Source: a virus. Taken from it: a stretch of DNA of 49,018 nucleotides. Every line of letters begins with the position of its first letter. Positions within the stretch are counted from its first letter, which is position 1. Position numbers and translations under genes: made by a program. The DNA lies in IMG/VR virus record IMGVR_UViG_3300035070_003059, positions 1-49,018 of that record; one strand, written 5' to 3'. Below the pieces are notes generated by a model. That model saw only the letters and a program-made list of their open reading frames with translations. It was not told the DNA's origin and did no database searches. Shown in pieces: positions 7,869-15,134 of the stretch.

Positions 7869-8264
7869 TTACTGCCCGTCTGCCATTGCCGCCGCTTCTT
7901 CTCGCATGTTGTCCAGCGTCTTTTGTTCCCGTCGCCGCTTGCCGCCCGCTGGCAAGCTGTCCACCAACGCCTGCTGATTTGGTATCAACACGTCATACGG
8001 TTCAGGGTAGGCAGGAACGGCCGTTTGCTTCTTGCTTTCCAGTTGTGCGCTTGATGCCTGTAACGTCAAGCTGGCCCATGCTGCCAGCTTGTCAGGTGGC
8101 GTGGCCGGGTACAGTTCTTGCCAAACCTTAGCGCCTTCTGATACCAACAGCGCGGCCAGTTCGACGTCGCGCTGCATACGCTCGGCAACGTTACGCATTC
8201 GCCCCGCCAAGATTTGCTGCTGGGTCATGCCTGCGTTGAGTAGGATTTCATTACCTGTCGTCAT
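7869..8264 (-). CDS. Hypothetical helical protein next to MuF
   Basis: A 131-residue, largely helical protein (MTTGNEILLNAGMTQQQILA start) ending in a charged helix. Its start overlaps the previous stop by four bases (8261-8264). Synteny (portal, MuF, small proteins, capsid) could make it scaffold-like, but the capsid fusion already contains a scaffold-like region. No motif recognised. Confidence 0.5.
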   Translation of the reverse strand: MTTGNEILLNAGMTQQQILAGRMRNVAERMQRDVELAALLVSEGAKVWQELYPATPPDKLAAWASLTLQASSAQLESKKQTAVPAYPEPYDVLIPNQQALVDSLPAGGKRRREQKTLDNMREEAAAMADGQ

Positions 8265-8449
8265 GCTGGTTCCTTTGTTATCTTTATGCGTTCATCGGCC
8301 GCTTCAATAAACTTTTGCAATAAATTATGTAATCGTGCGTAGTCTCGTTTGCTTATGCCCGAATATTCGGGCATAACATGATTTAGAACAGCTTGCGCGG
8401 CTCGGAATTTCGCCTTGTTACATACGTTGATATATTCAACCTCTGTCAT
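8261..8449 (-). CDS. Small hypothetical protein downstream of MuF
   Basis: A 62-residue basic helical protein (MTEVEYINVCNKAKFRAAQA start). Its start overlaps the MuF stop by four bases, and its stop overlaps the next gene likewise, so it belongs to a translationally coupled trio. Unknown function. Confidence 0.5.
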   Translation of the reverse strand: MTEVEYINVCNKAKFRAAQAVLNHVMPEYSGISKRDYARLHNLLQKFIEAADERIKITKEPA

Positions 8450-10407
8450 TGCGCCGGTTCCTTTTCCTTTTTAACCTGGCTATCCCGCCGTTCCTTCTCC
8501 GCCTCTATCTGGTCATCTAGCGGCGTTGGTATCGTGCCGATTTCGGGATGCACCGTGTAATGGCGGCAGCGGCAGTTATGGACAAATACTGTACTGCTGA
8601 TGTATAATTCATCAAACGTTTGGAGGTCATAAACATGTCCAGTAAACTCGAATTTTCTAATGCTGACAACCTGTCTAGGCTCTATCAATCCGGCAAATCG
8701 ATCAAAGATATTGCGGATATTTTCGGAGTTTCCCCAATCACCGTCAGACGGCGAATGATTAAGTGGGGGATACCAATCAGGAGTCACAAGGAATCCCAAA
8801 AGGTCAGATGGGACAATGCGCCGGAATCTGCCAAAAAAATAATGGCTGATGTTGCCAAGAGCAATAAAATATTTATCCCAAATCTTGACTTTATTATTGA
8901 ACGATATATCGCTGGCGAGTCCGAATTTAGACTTGCCAAAGAGATTGGAGTTTCTCGCGCCGCGCTCCGATCTCGTTTCGTTGAACGTGGCGTGACCATC
9001 AGAAACGGAAGCGATGCCAACAGGGAGAGAATGAAGCGGCTCTCTCCCGAAGATCGTAAGGAACTTGCTAAGGCGGCGCACGATAAAATTCGCGGCTCTA
9101 AGCGTAGCAAGGCTGAGTTGATCCGTCGGGCCGTCAAAAGGCAGGAAACGCTTCAATACCAATCCGAAGCGGAAAAAGTTCTCATTCAACTTCTTAGAGA
9201 CAGGGGGGTATTGGGGATCGTGCCACAAAAGGCTATCGGGCCATACAATATCGACATTGCCATCGAGGGACAATCCATCGCCGTGGAAGTCATGGGGCAT
9301 AGCCGAGCGAGACAGGCTCCGACTCTTAGCGGATACAAAAAGAGAACGCCATACCTCCTCGATCTTGGTTGGGATGTGATAATTGTACGGGTCGATGGCA
9401 CTCGCTATTTCTTGACCGAAGCGGCTGCTGATTACATAGTCTCCCACATTCAAGAGTCCAGCGGCAATAAATCCGCGCGGGGTCAATACCGGGTGATTAG
9501 GGGTAATGGTGAGCTTGTGGCCGTTAGATATGGTCAACTCGAATACTGGACCTGAGTAATGAGAGCGGCTTGCCGCCATTAGTTTTGGTGCGAAAACCTC
9601 ATTGTCTGGCAATATACAATTAATCGTATTCTTTGCGCTGCCTGCCGGGTCTCGCGGGAATGCCAGCTCCTCCCCGCCTACGGTGAACTTATCATTGACC
9701 CCTACGATCTGACCATGTGCCGACAGGTGAGCATTGCGCGTCCTAAAATCGCCCGTACTCATCCACGCCTTTTGCAGCTCTGGAAACTCTTGCAGGCTGG
9801 TTTCCATCTGCGACTGCGTGGCCACGCTAAAGGCGCGGTTGGTTTCCGTCCGTACTATCGTCTCCGCCCTTGACGCAATGCCGCCCACAATCTTGCGCCC
9901 ACCTTGCACCCCTAAGATGTCTGTGACTTTTTGCATGGCTTGATACGGCGTCAGCGCACCCAGGCCCACGCGCCCGATCTCGCTGCTTATCAGCTTGATA
10001 ACGTCGCCTGTAAGCCCTTTGATGAGGTCGGCGCTGTAATCCATCAGTACATTGATTTGCGCCACGCTGGAGCGGAAAAACGCGCCTTCTATGCTGGCTG
10101 CTATCAACGGCTCGACCACCATCTCGACGCCATCGGTTACGGCCGTTTGCAATGCGCCGTTCTGCATGGTGACGAGTTGACGGCGTAGCGTCTCGGTCTG
10201 GTTTTCGATGTTGGCTTTAATTTCACCCAGGGCGAATGAGGCAAAATAACTATCATCCGGCACGCTGGACAGGTAGCCGATAACGTCCCGGCGGTACTGT
10301 TCAAGGAAGGCCACCATCTGCTTGACGGTGGCTTCTTCCATCGTTTCAAACCGCTTTATGACGCGGTTCATTGCGGCGGCATACTGCCGTTGTTTAGCTG
10401 TTGCCAT
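8446..10407 (-). CDS. MuF-type phage head morphogenesis protein interrupted by an intein
   Basis: A 653-residue precursor. Residues 1-263 and 612-653 form a MuF-type minor head protein (N-terminal helices, then RAETIVRTETNRAF and GDFRTRNAHLSAHGQIVG, ending at the NCRC motif), which is built into the head near the portal. Residues 264-611 are an intein with Cys264 as first residue, a block B with the TPNH signature, a block F (GHVYDLQTFDELYIS) and a terminal VFVHN, followed by Cys612. Splicing would give a 305-residue MuF with an intact N-CRCRH junction. The gene overlaps the portal gene by 14 bases. The middle of the intein is antisense to a nuclease gene. Confidence 0.9.
   Translation of the reverse strand: MATAKQRQYAAAMNRVIKRFETMEEATVKQMVAFLEQYRRDVIGYLSSVPDDSYFASFALGEIKANIENQTETLRRQLVTMQNGALQTAVTDGVEMVVEPLIAASIEGAFFRSSVAQINVLMDYSADLIKGLTGDVIKLISSEIGRVGLGALTPYQAMQKVTDILGVQGGRKIVGGIASRAETIVRTETNRAFSVATQSQMETSLQEFPELQKAWMSTGDFRTRNAHLSAHGQIVGVNDKFTVGGEELAFPRDPAGSAKNTINCILPDNEVFAPKLMAASRSHYSGPVFELTISNGHKLTITPNHPVLTPRGFIAAGLLNVGDYVISSRFGQEIASAIDPYNYHIPTKIEEVWRSLFVSAKSRSLSRSAMPHDFHGDGLSLDGNVDIVWPDSLLWHDPQYPPVSKKLNENFFRFGLVLKRFLPFDGPTDQLSLATLRAANFIVRRLSKFLTIFGREPLHSLPVGIASVSDGHATFNETRSERGARNSNLFGKSKFGLASDISFNNKVKIWDKYFIALGNISHYFFGRFRRIVPSDLLGFLVTPDWYPPLNHSPSDGDWGNSENIRNIFDRFAGLIEPRQVVSIRKFEFTGHVYDLQTFDELYISSTVFVHNCRCRHYTVHPEIGTIPTPLDDQIEAEKERRDSQVKKEKEPAQ
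8579..8635 (+). promoter_or_regulatory. Promoter and RBS of the antisense nuclease gene
   Basis: TGGACA (8579-8584), an 18-base spacer and TATAAT (8603-8608) form a near-consensus sigma70 promoter. It lies entirely inside the last 34 bases or so of the intein coding sequence (opposite strand). The predicted start near 8615 falls in a perfect palindrome CAAACGTTTG (8613-8622), followed by GGAGG (8622-8626) and the ATG at 8635. The palindrome could be an autoregulatory operator. Confidence 0.7.
8635..9555 (+). CDS. Antisense-encoded homing endonuclease candidate (HTH-HTH-Vsr/DUF559-like nuclease)
   Basis: A 306-residue protein encoded wholly inside the intein DNA, on the other strand. HTH1 is near residues 20-50 (KDIADIFGVSPITVRRR); HTH2 is near 85-123 (FRLAKEIGVSRAALRSRF). 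A C-terminal PD-(D/E)XK core follows: SEAEKVLIQLL, Asp207 in NIDIAIEG, Glu218 in IAVEVMGHS, then LDLGWDVIIVRVD. This is the pattern of Vsr/DUF559-type nucleases, a fold also used by EDxHD homing enzymes. The start is the ATG at 8635, with GGAGG 8 bases upstream and a TATAAT further up. The precise family is inference; two-strand coding over 307 codons plus initiation signals argues against chance. Confidence 0.85.
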   Translation: MSSKLEFSNADNLSRLYQSGKSIKDIADIFGVSPITVRRRMIKWGIPIRSHKESQKVRWDNAPESAKKIMADVAKSNKIFIPNLDFIIERYIAGESEFRLAKEIGVSRAALRSRFVERGVTIRNGSDANRERMKRLSPEDRKELAKAAHDKIRGSKRSKAELIRRAVKRQETLQYQSEAEKVLIQLLRDRGVLGIVPQKAIGPYNIDIAIEGQSIAVEVMGHSRARQAPTLSGYKKRTPYLLDLGWDVIIVRVDGTRYFLTEAAADYIVSHIQESSGNKSARGQYRVIRGNGELVAVRYGQLEYWT

Positions 10408-12037
10408 TTGCCCCTACTGGAACGGCCGTTCCCTTGCTAACGGACATTGGTTGAGTAACGGCCAGCGTGTTTGCCGCTTGCCCGTTCGCCTGTGCCATCA
10501 TTGCCTTAAGCTTGTCGTTATTGGCCTGCTCATTGTCAAGTTCGGCCTGCTCGTCCACCTCGTCGATTTCGTCAAGTTCCGCCGCCGTGTCGATTTCGAT
10601 GTTAAGTTCTTTCAACAGCTTGTGGAATACCTCAGCCGCTTTGCGACGGCCGATAATGCCCATCTGCATGGCCTTTTCCAGCGCCGCAATGGTGGGCGCA
10701 AAGGTAGCCGTCACGCCCTTCATGTCCTCGGCGCGTAGGCTGGGCAGCTCGATAGCAATCGTCGGGTACCTGTCCTTGTCAGGCGTCCACTCGTTAGCGA
10801 TTTCGGCCTGGTCTGCCACGAACTGGCACAACATCAGCAGCATTTCCTCGACGATGCCTTGGTCGTGTTCCAGTGACTTCTCCGACGGTGTGGCTTGTTC
10901 GGACAGTGTAGAGCGGTTGGTATCGTTGCCAAAAGCAAACCAGCTCATCGGGTAGCCCACGCCGCCCATATTGTGACCCAGCAGCGCCTCGGCGGCGGCA
11001 ATACTGCCCGACTGTTTAAGGTCGGCCGTTTTCAAGTCCCAATCTTCGTTTTCGTTGGTCATGTTGACGCTGCCGCGTTTGGGCGGGTTCCGCATGATGC
11101 GATTGCGCGCCCGGTTCCAAGCGTCCGATCCTTCCTGCACCCCTGTCAACTTCACGAACCACGAGAAGTAAGCGGCGAACTGCTCCCGCTCACCCAGGGC
11201 AAAAAGCGTGTGTTCGTACTGGTCAATCCAGTCAGCCACTTGCAGCAGGTCGCTATGCCCCCGCGCCTGATTCGATACGCTGTTGACCTTGAAGAAAAAC
11301 ACCGACCCCTTGTACTCTTTCAGTCCCTTCTCCTTCAGCAGCGCCGTTTCCCACGGCTCGATATTGGCCTGCTCTGCCGTCACCAGCTTGCCGGGGTGTT
11401 TGGCTGGAACCACCCGCCCGCCTTCAACATAGTCGTCGTCGTGCCGGATGATACGATAGGCTTTTGTCGGGTTCTCGTAAGAGCCACCGACAAAGATGAT
11501 AGACATCTGCATACTGTTGTCAGGATGGCACACCACGCCGCTAATTGCGGTCGTATCAATGTAGCCAATGCGTGTACGGCCGTCCGACTCCCGTACAAAT
11601 GCCGGGTATATTTGCTCACCCAGCAAAAACAACTGAAGGGTAAACTCCCGCGCCCGTGCCTCCAGTGCGTTGTCATCCCAAAACGAATCAAGGATGGCTT
11701 GCAGCTTTTCATCTTTCGTGATCGGCCTGGCATTCTTGCCAATGATGTGATCCCGTTTCAGCGTCATGATACGCCGGGCCAACGGTGACGACTGCCACAA
11801 TGTCCAGACGGTCTCCATCTGTTTTTCGCGCGGCACCTTGGTAAAGTCGCGTAGCTTGCCACTGCCTCCCATTTCACGATAGCCAAACGATTTTAAGTCG
11901 CCAGATGGCGGCTCGTCGTTGGCGTCTGAATATCCCGCTTCATACGCGCGGGCGGCGGCTGATTCAGTCGCCTCTTGCATTCTAGCGGCAGTCACGCCGC
12001 CCAATGATTCAATGATTCGTTCTCCCAATGTTGCCAT
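10394..12037 (-). CDS. Portal protein
   Basis: A 547-residue protein between the large terminase and MuF genes, as expected for the portal that forms the DNA entry ring. Supporting segments: SSPLARRIMTLKRDHIIGK near residues 85-103, FTLQLFLLGEQIYPAFVR, and SWFAFGNDTNRSTLSEQ followed by EKSLEHDQGIVEEML, typical of SPP1/HK97-type portals. The C-terminus is acidic then Gln- and Ala-rich. The ATG at 12037 follows the terminase stop by 13 bases. Confidence 0.85.
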   Translation of the reverse strand: MATLGERIIESLGGVTAARMQEATESAAARAYEAGYSDANDEPPSGDLKSFGYREMGGSGKLRDFTKVPREKQMETVWTLWQSSPLARRIMTLKRDHIIGKNARPITKDEKLQAILDSFWDDNALEARAREFTLQLFLLGEQIYPAFVRESDGRTRIGYIDTTAISGVVCHPDNSMQMSIIFVGGSYENPTKAYRIIRHDDDYVEGGRVVPAKHPGKLVTAEQANIEPWETALLKEKGLKEYKGSVFFFKVNSVSNQARGHSDLLQVADWIDQYEHTLFALGEREQFAAYFSWFVKLTGVQEGSDAWNRARNRIMRNPPKRGSVNMTNENEDWDLKTADLKQSGSIAAAEALLGHNMGGVGYPMSWFAFGNDTNRSTLSEQATPSEKSLEHDQGIVEEMLLMLCQFVADQAEIANEWTPDKDRYPTIAIELPSLRAEDMKGVTATFAPTIAALEKAMQMGIIGRRKAAEVFHKLLKELNIEIDTAAELDEIDEVDEQAELDNEQANNDKLKAMMAQANGQAANTLAVTQPMSVSKGTAVPVGANGNS

Positions 12038-12050
12038 GTTATATGCTCCC

Positions 12051-13433
12051 CTATCTGCGCCGTGTCAAAAATGTTGACACGTCAAATTCAATTGATTCGC
12101 TGGCTGGTAGTGTATTGTCTCCGTCAAGATGCATTACCATATAACGCAATGCATCCATGCCGTGATTATAGGCGTCTACCGGCACCTCTTTGTCGTTGCG
12201 GTCGCGCTTGGCCTCTGGCCAGCAGTACGATCCAAACTCGTCTAGTGTGCAGGTCGGCAGTCCTTTGCTTCTCAGTTCGCCGTCAAGCTCGACCAGCGCG
12301 TCGTCAACAACAAACAATCGCGGCTTGCCATCACCCTGAATCTTAAGCCGTTCTTTCACCAAGTCAATACCTCGTGTAATGGCTTTGTTAGCGGCGACGG
12401 TGTATATGCCGTTCTCTTGCAACGTGGCCCGGTCCTCTGCGTCGTGGTCGGCTACACTTGCCGTAATAGATTCTTTGTACCTGTTTATCTTTTCGCTGTG
12501 AACCTTCACCGTGCGCTGTGAATGATAAATCTCGCGGAACAGGTACAAACGGCCGTCATGGTCTGTGCCGTACCAGGAACAGACAAAAGGATTCGTAAAG
12601 CCAAAATCTATTGCCCGATATATTGACCGTAGTTTAGGCAACTGGTCCGACTTGATAACGTGAATGTTCCGGTCAAACTCATCATATACCAGCCCTTCAC
12701 GCGCCGCCCATATGCCCTTACGATAACGCAGGAAGCGAACGCCGGTCAGCTTATCTAACACGCCGTTGATATACCGCTTCCCTTCATCGGTGAACTCGCC
12801 CTTATCCATGTCATAGTAAAGCGGGTTATCCTCATGCCGGGTCACAATGCGCGTCATCACATCAGTGTTGGCCCGCTGGTTTAGCCAGTGTATATCGGCG
12901 TCTGGGTTGCAGTCACTTATGATTTGCGGCGCTGGAACTGTGCCAGCACGAAGGCGGGTTGTTAATGTCTCGTGTTCGTTCTCTGTTAGCTCGTTGGCTT
13001 CGTTGCAATATACTATGTCCCACTCAGAAGAAAGTATCTTGGTGGGCTTGTCCATACCACCAACGGCTATGATGCTGCCGTTGGTGTATTTGTATGCCTG
13101 AACAGTGGTATTAAATGGGCAATCGTCACGCTGCACAAACCGGTCAAACGTAGCCATAACGGAATGTGTCATGCTGGCGCGGGTCTTGCGAATGATGAGG
13201 ATTCGCGCCCCCTTGTGCTGCCTGGCTGTGGAATCTAGCAATTCTAGAATGGTGCGTGTCTTTGCCGTGCCCGCTGGTCCCTCCACCAGCACCTCTTGGT
13301 CACGACAGCCCCATACGGTCAACATTGCGCCCTGGAGCTTGATACGCGGTGCGCCCCCGCCCCCCGCCGCCCGAGCGCCAAACGAAAACGGCCCCGTGTC
13401 TATGACTGGTAAATCAATCGACAGATTGAGCAT
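12051..13433 (-). CDS. terL: Terminase large subunit (packaging ATPase and nuclease)
   Basis: A 460-residue protein. Walker A is GPAGTAKT at residues 52-59 and Walker B is DIVYCNEA at 141-148. A C-terminal RNase H-like nuclease is marked by Asp278 in YRAIDFGFTNPF and a late Asp in VDAYNHGMDALRY. It cuts concatemeric DNA and pumps it through the portal. It overlaps the small subunit gene by 20 bases. Length is normal for the family. Confidence 0.95.
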   Translation of the reverse strand: MLNLSIDLPVIDTGPFSFGARAAGGGGAPRIKLQGAMLTVWGCRDQEVLVEGPAGTAKTRTILELLDSTARQHKGARILIIRKTRASMTHSVMATFDRFVQRDDCPFNTTVQAYKYTNGSIIAVGGMDKPTKILSSEWDIVYCNEANELTENEHETLTTRLRAGTVPAPQIISDCNPDADIHWLNQRANTDVMTRIVTRHEDNPLYYDMDKGEFTDEGKRYINGVLDKLTGVRFLRYRKGIWAAREGLVYDEFDRNIHVIKSDQLPKLRSIYRAIDFGFTNPFVCSWYGTDHDGRLYLFREIYHSQRTVKVHSEKINRYKESITASVADHDAEDRATLQENGIYTVAANKAITRGIDLVKERLKIQGDGKPRLFVVDDALVELDGELRSKGLPTCTLDEFGSYCWPEAKRDRNDKEVPVDAYNHGMDALRYMVMHLDGDNTLPASESIEFDVSTFLTRRR

Positions 13434-13788
13434 TGCGATCTAGTGCTTCAATTTTGCGGAATGCTTTATCCTGCATTACCCCAAATAGTACGGCTGCATC
13501 GGCGGCGTTTTGCTTGCGTAGCCACTCTGGATCACGAAAAGCGCGGGACATTTCCTGCAAAGAAATCAACTCTTCTTCCAGCAACCCTAAAATCAGTTCG
13601 CCCAATGCGTTCTTTTTTTCTGTTGCAACTACGGCATTAGTTGCAGGCTTTAGCTCCCTAGATTTCCAGTTTTTCACAGTCCCAACAGGGATGCTATATT
13701 CTTTCGCAACATGGTGAATTGACTGCCCCATAAGTAGCGCAGCCAGAACCGCCGCCTTTTTTTCGTCGCTGTATACAGTCCTGCCCAT
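13414..13788 (-). CDS. terS: Terminase small subunit (HTH DNA-binding)
   Basis: A 124-residue protein with an N-terminal helix-turn-helix (VLAALLMGQSIHHVAKEYSI then VGTVKNWKSRE) and a C-terminal helical oligomerisation region. It directly precedes and overlaps terL. The fit is to TerS proteins that recognise packaging sites. The ATG at 13788 abuts the stop of the 69-residue gene upstream. Confidence 0.8.
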   Translation of the reverse strand: MGRTVYSDEKKAAVLAALLMGQSIHHVAKEYSIPVGTVKNWKSRELKPATNAVVATEKKNALGELILGLLEEELISLQEMSRAFRDPEWLRKQNAADAAVLFGVMQDKAFRKIEALDRNAQSVD

Positions 13789-13997
13789 TATTTTAACCTG
13801 CCCCCGTATTCCTTTTCGCTTTCCTTGACAACTGCCGGAACCAATGTCATCTCCACCGGCACCCCGTTGCGCTTAATCTCCATCAGGTGCGCGGATTCTA
13901 GAACGGCCGTTTCTGGTAGGTCAAAAGTCCAGCGTATGCCGCCGTCGGCAAGCGTCTGGACCTTGTTCACTGCTGCGGTTACGGTGATGGTTGTCAT
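13788..13997 (-). CDS. Small hypothetical protein before terS
   Basis: A 69-residue beta-rich protein (MTTITVTAAVNKVQTLADGG start). The ATG at 13997 overlaps the previous stop as ATGA, and its own stop abuts terS. It is probably co-translated with its neighbours. The alternating pattern and the LMEIKRNGVPVEMTLV segment suggest a small beta sandwich. Function unknown. Confidence 0.55.
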   Translation of the reverse strand: MTTITVTAAVNKVQTLADGGIRWTFDLPETAVLESAHLMEIKRNGVPVEMTLVPAVVKESEKEYGGRLK

Positions 13998-14215
13998 TGC
14001 AGCCTTTCGTTTATGAGAGCGTGCCACAAAAGGCCGTACTTCTCAATTACCTTTTTGGCGTGGGCTTCCCACTCGTCAGGCTCCCACACCGTGCCCTGAA
14101 TTGGGCATTCCTGTTGATCGCAGCGCCAGCGGTCAATATACCGCGTTGGCTGTGGGTCGTAGATTGCCCTCGGTGATAGTTGCGTCATAGGGTGTCCGCA
14201 TTCCTTGCAGTCCAT
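13994..14215 (-). CDS. Small zinc-ribbon protein
   Basis: A 73-residue protein. Paired cysteines (CKECGH near the N-terminus; WRCDQQEC about 25 residues later) suggest one zinc ribbon, followed by a helical tail. It overlaps both the upstream 48-residue gene and the downstream gene. It may bind nucleic acid or another protein during packaging; no specific function can be named. Confidence 0.6.
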   Translation of the reverse strand: MDCKECGHPMTQLSPRAIYDPQPTRYIDRWRCDQQECPIQGTVWEPDEWEAHAKKVIEKYGLLWHALINERLQ

Positions 14216-14331
14216 TGTAATTTCCCCATTTTCTGTGATTGAAAAAACGGCAAGCTTTCCGGTTCCAGCTCGCCCCAGGTGAGGTTGTTGGCGTGTAGGT
14301 ACTGCGTGAATTGCTTGGTGATGGTCGTCAT
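14185..14331 (-). CDS. 48-residue first gene of the packaging operon
   Basis: A short frame (MTTITKQFTQYLHANNLTWG start) with ATG at 14331, AAGG upstream, and stop at 14185, overlapping the next gene by 31 bases. It is the first gene after the promoter at 14379-14407 and is about the usual size of small phage leader proteins. No motif recognised. Confidence 0.5.
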   Translation of the reverse strand: MTTITKQFTQYLHANNLTWGELEPESLPFFQSQKMGKLQWTARNADTL

Positions 14332-14346
14332 GCCTTGCCCTTGTTG

Positions 14347-14365
14347 ACGTGCAAAAAATGCACGT
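14347..14365 (-). other. Leader hairpin of the packaging operon
   Basis: A perfect 7-bp stem (ACGTGCA / TGCACGT, 14347-14353 and 14359-14365) with a 5-base loop. It sits in the 5' leader about 7 bases after the predicted transcription start and about 15 bases before the first start codon. It may stabilise the mRNA or act as an operator. Confidence 0.5.
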
Positions 14366-14378
14366 ACTGCTTCACGCT

Positions 14379-14407
14379 AGTATAATAGATTGCGCTTGCC
14401 GTGTCTA
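14379..14407 (-). promoter_or_regulatory. Promoter of the packaging/head operon
   Basis: On the minus strand TAGACA (14407-14402), 17 bases, then TATACT (14384-14379). It lies between the terminator of the preceding operon (14426-14451) and the 48-residue gene that leads into terS and terL. Five of six -35 bases and five of six -10 bases match the sigma70 consensus. The same TATACT -10 occurs at the two nuclease-cassette promoters. Confidence 0.6.
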
Positions 14408-14425
14408 CCGCTGGCAGCAAGCGCG

Positions 14426-14451
14426 AAAAAGCCCCGACGTGTGCCGGGGCT
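14426..14451 (-). terminator. Intrinsic terminator
   Basis: Minus strand: AGCCCCG (14451-14445) pairs with CGGGGCT (14436-14430), followed by a run of T ending at 14426. It closes the operon ending with the 14465-14857 gene, just before the next promoter. Confidence 0.8.
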
Positions 14452-14464
14452 GGGGTTACTCCAT

Positions 14465-14857
14465 TTAGTAAAATTCTAGCGGTTCACCTGCCGCATGTGC
14501 GGATCGGCAACCAGTAATAAATCTTTTAGTAACTTCCTTAAACCCTCCCTCCCTTTCAATGTGCCCCCAATCTGTAGAACTGTCAATTTTTGGTAACAAT
14601 TCCTCAAGCTCGTCAGCAATTAATTTGCAGTCGTCCGGCGATATTTCGCCCTCACAATCAGAATGGCAAAAGAAAATGTATAATCCAGGGTGAGTTGATT
14701 TAGAATACCCGTCGCCCCAATACCACATGCTTGGGTCAAATTTATTGTCACCGTGCGGCGGGTAACTGCCACTCATTGCTTTTGCAACAGCCTGACGAAA
14801 ACGATTAAACGCCGAGTATGCACCATGAAAAGCGTCGTGTGAACAATCTAATCCCAT
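14465..14857 (-). CDS. Conserved-looking hypothetical protein
   Basis: A 130-residue protein (MGLDCSHDAFHGAYSAFNRF start). It has several Cys/His/Trp-rich segments and an acidic core, including FFCHSDCEGEISPDDC and LADELEELLPKI-type patterns. The N-terminal MGLDCSHDAFHGAY pattern seems familiar from phage and bacterial hypothetical families, but no function is known to me. The start follows GGAGGGGG. It is the last gene before a terminator. Confidence 0.6.
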   Translation of the reverse strand: MGLDCSHDAFHGAYSAFNRFRQAVAKAMSGSYPPHGDNKFDPSMWYWGDGYSKSTHPGLYIFFCHSDCEGEISPDDCKLIADELEELLPKIDSSTDWGHIEREGGFKEVTKRFITGCRSAHAAGEPLEFY

Positions 14858-14858
14858 A

Positions 14859-15134
14859 TCATTCCCCCTCCCCCATCGCGCCGCCGTCGATGGCGGCTTG
14901 CATAAAGCCATAAACATTTAGAAGTTGGTCACTGTGGATTATACAATACGGGCTGCCATCGACTTCGTGCTGTGATGCTTCGCCAAACATATAACGAGCC
15001 GCCTCGCCCACCGCCCGCAGCAGCTCCTCGCGCCGCTGGGATTCGGCAAGTTGGGTTTCGAGGGCGGCGATTTGCTTTTGTAGGTCGTTGATTTTTAGCG
15101 CCTTGATAACATTAGCGCTGCTGTCCTTGCTCAT
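14859..15134 (-). CDS. Coiled-coil hypothetical protein
   Basis: A 91-residue protein. A coiled coil spans about residues 12-45 (LQKQIAALETQLAESQRREE), followed by a short globular part with two Cys/His positions. It overlaps its upstream neighbour by four bases. Possibly an oligomerising accessory protein. Confidence 0.55.
   Translation of the reverse strand: MSKDSSANVIKALKINDLQKQIAALETQLAESQRREELLRAVGEAARYMFGEASQHEVDGSPYCIIHSDQLLNVYGFMQAAIDGGAMGEGE

Larger units (their letters stand above)
8575..9618 (-). mobile_element. Intein in the MuF head protein (348 residues)
   Basis: The boundaries come from the Cys1 codon (9618-9616) and the terminal Asn codon (8577-8575), with TGC for the +1 Cys at 8574-8572. 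Hint-type motifs are visible: block A at CILPDNEVF, block B with T-P-N-H, block F, and His-Asn-Cys at the end. The central about 230 residues carry no LAGLIDADG or HNH motif on the sense strand. Instead the opposite strand encodes a nuclease (8635-9555). Insertion exactly at the invariant NCRC motif fits an intein that targets a site it would be costly to lose. Confidence 0.92.

Noticed and set aside
10895-11788. Long plus-strand open frame (297 codons) opposite the portal gene
   Set aside because: Basic, low-complexity translation with no motif, promoter or ribosome site, in contrast to the antisense nuclease in the intein.
12940-13020. Search for a second intein or intron in terL and the helicase
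   Set aside because: Motif order and spacing in both proteins are continuous, with no Hint-type blocks.
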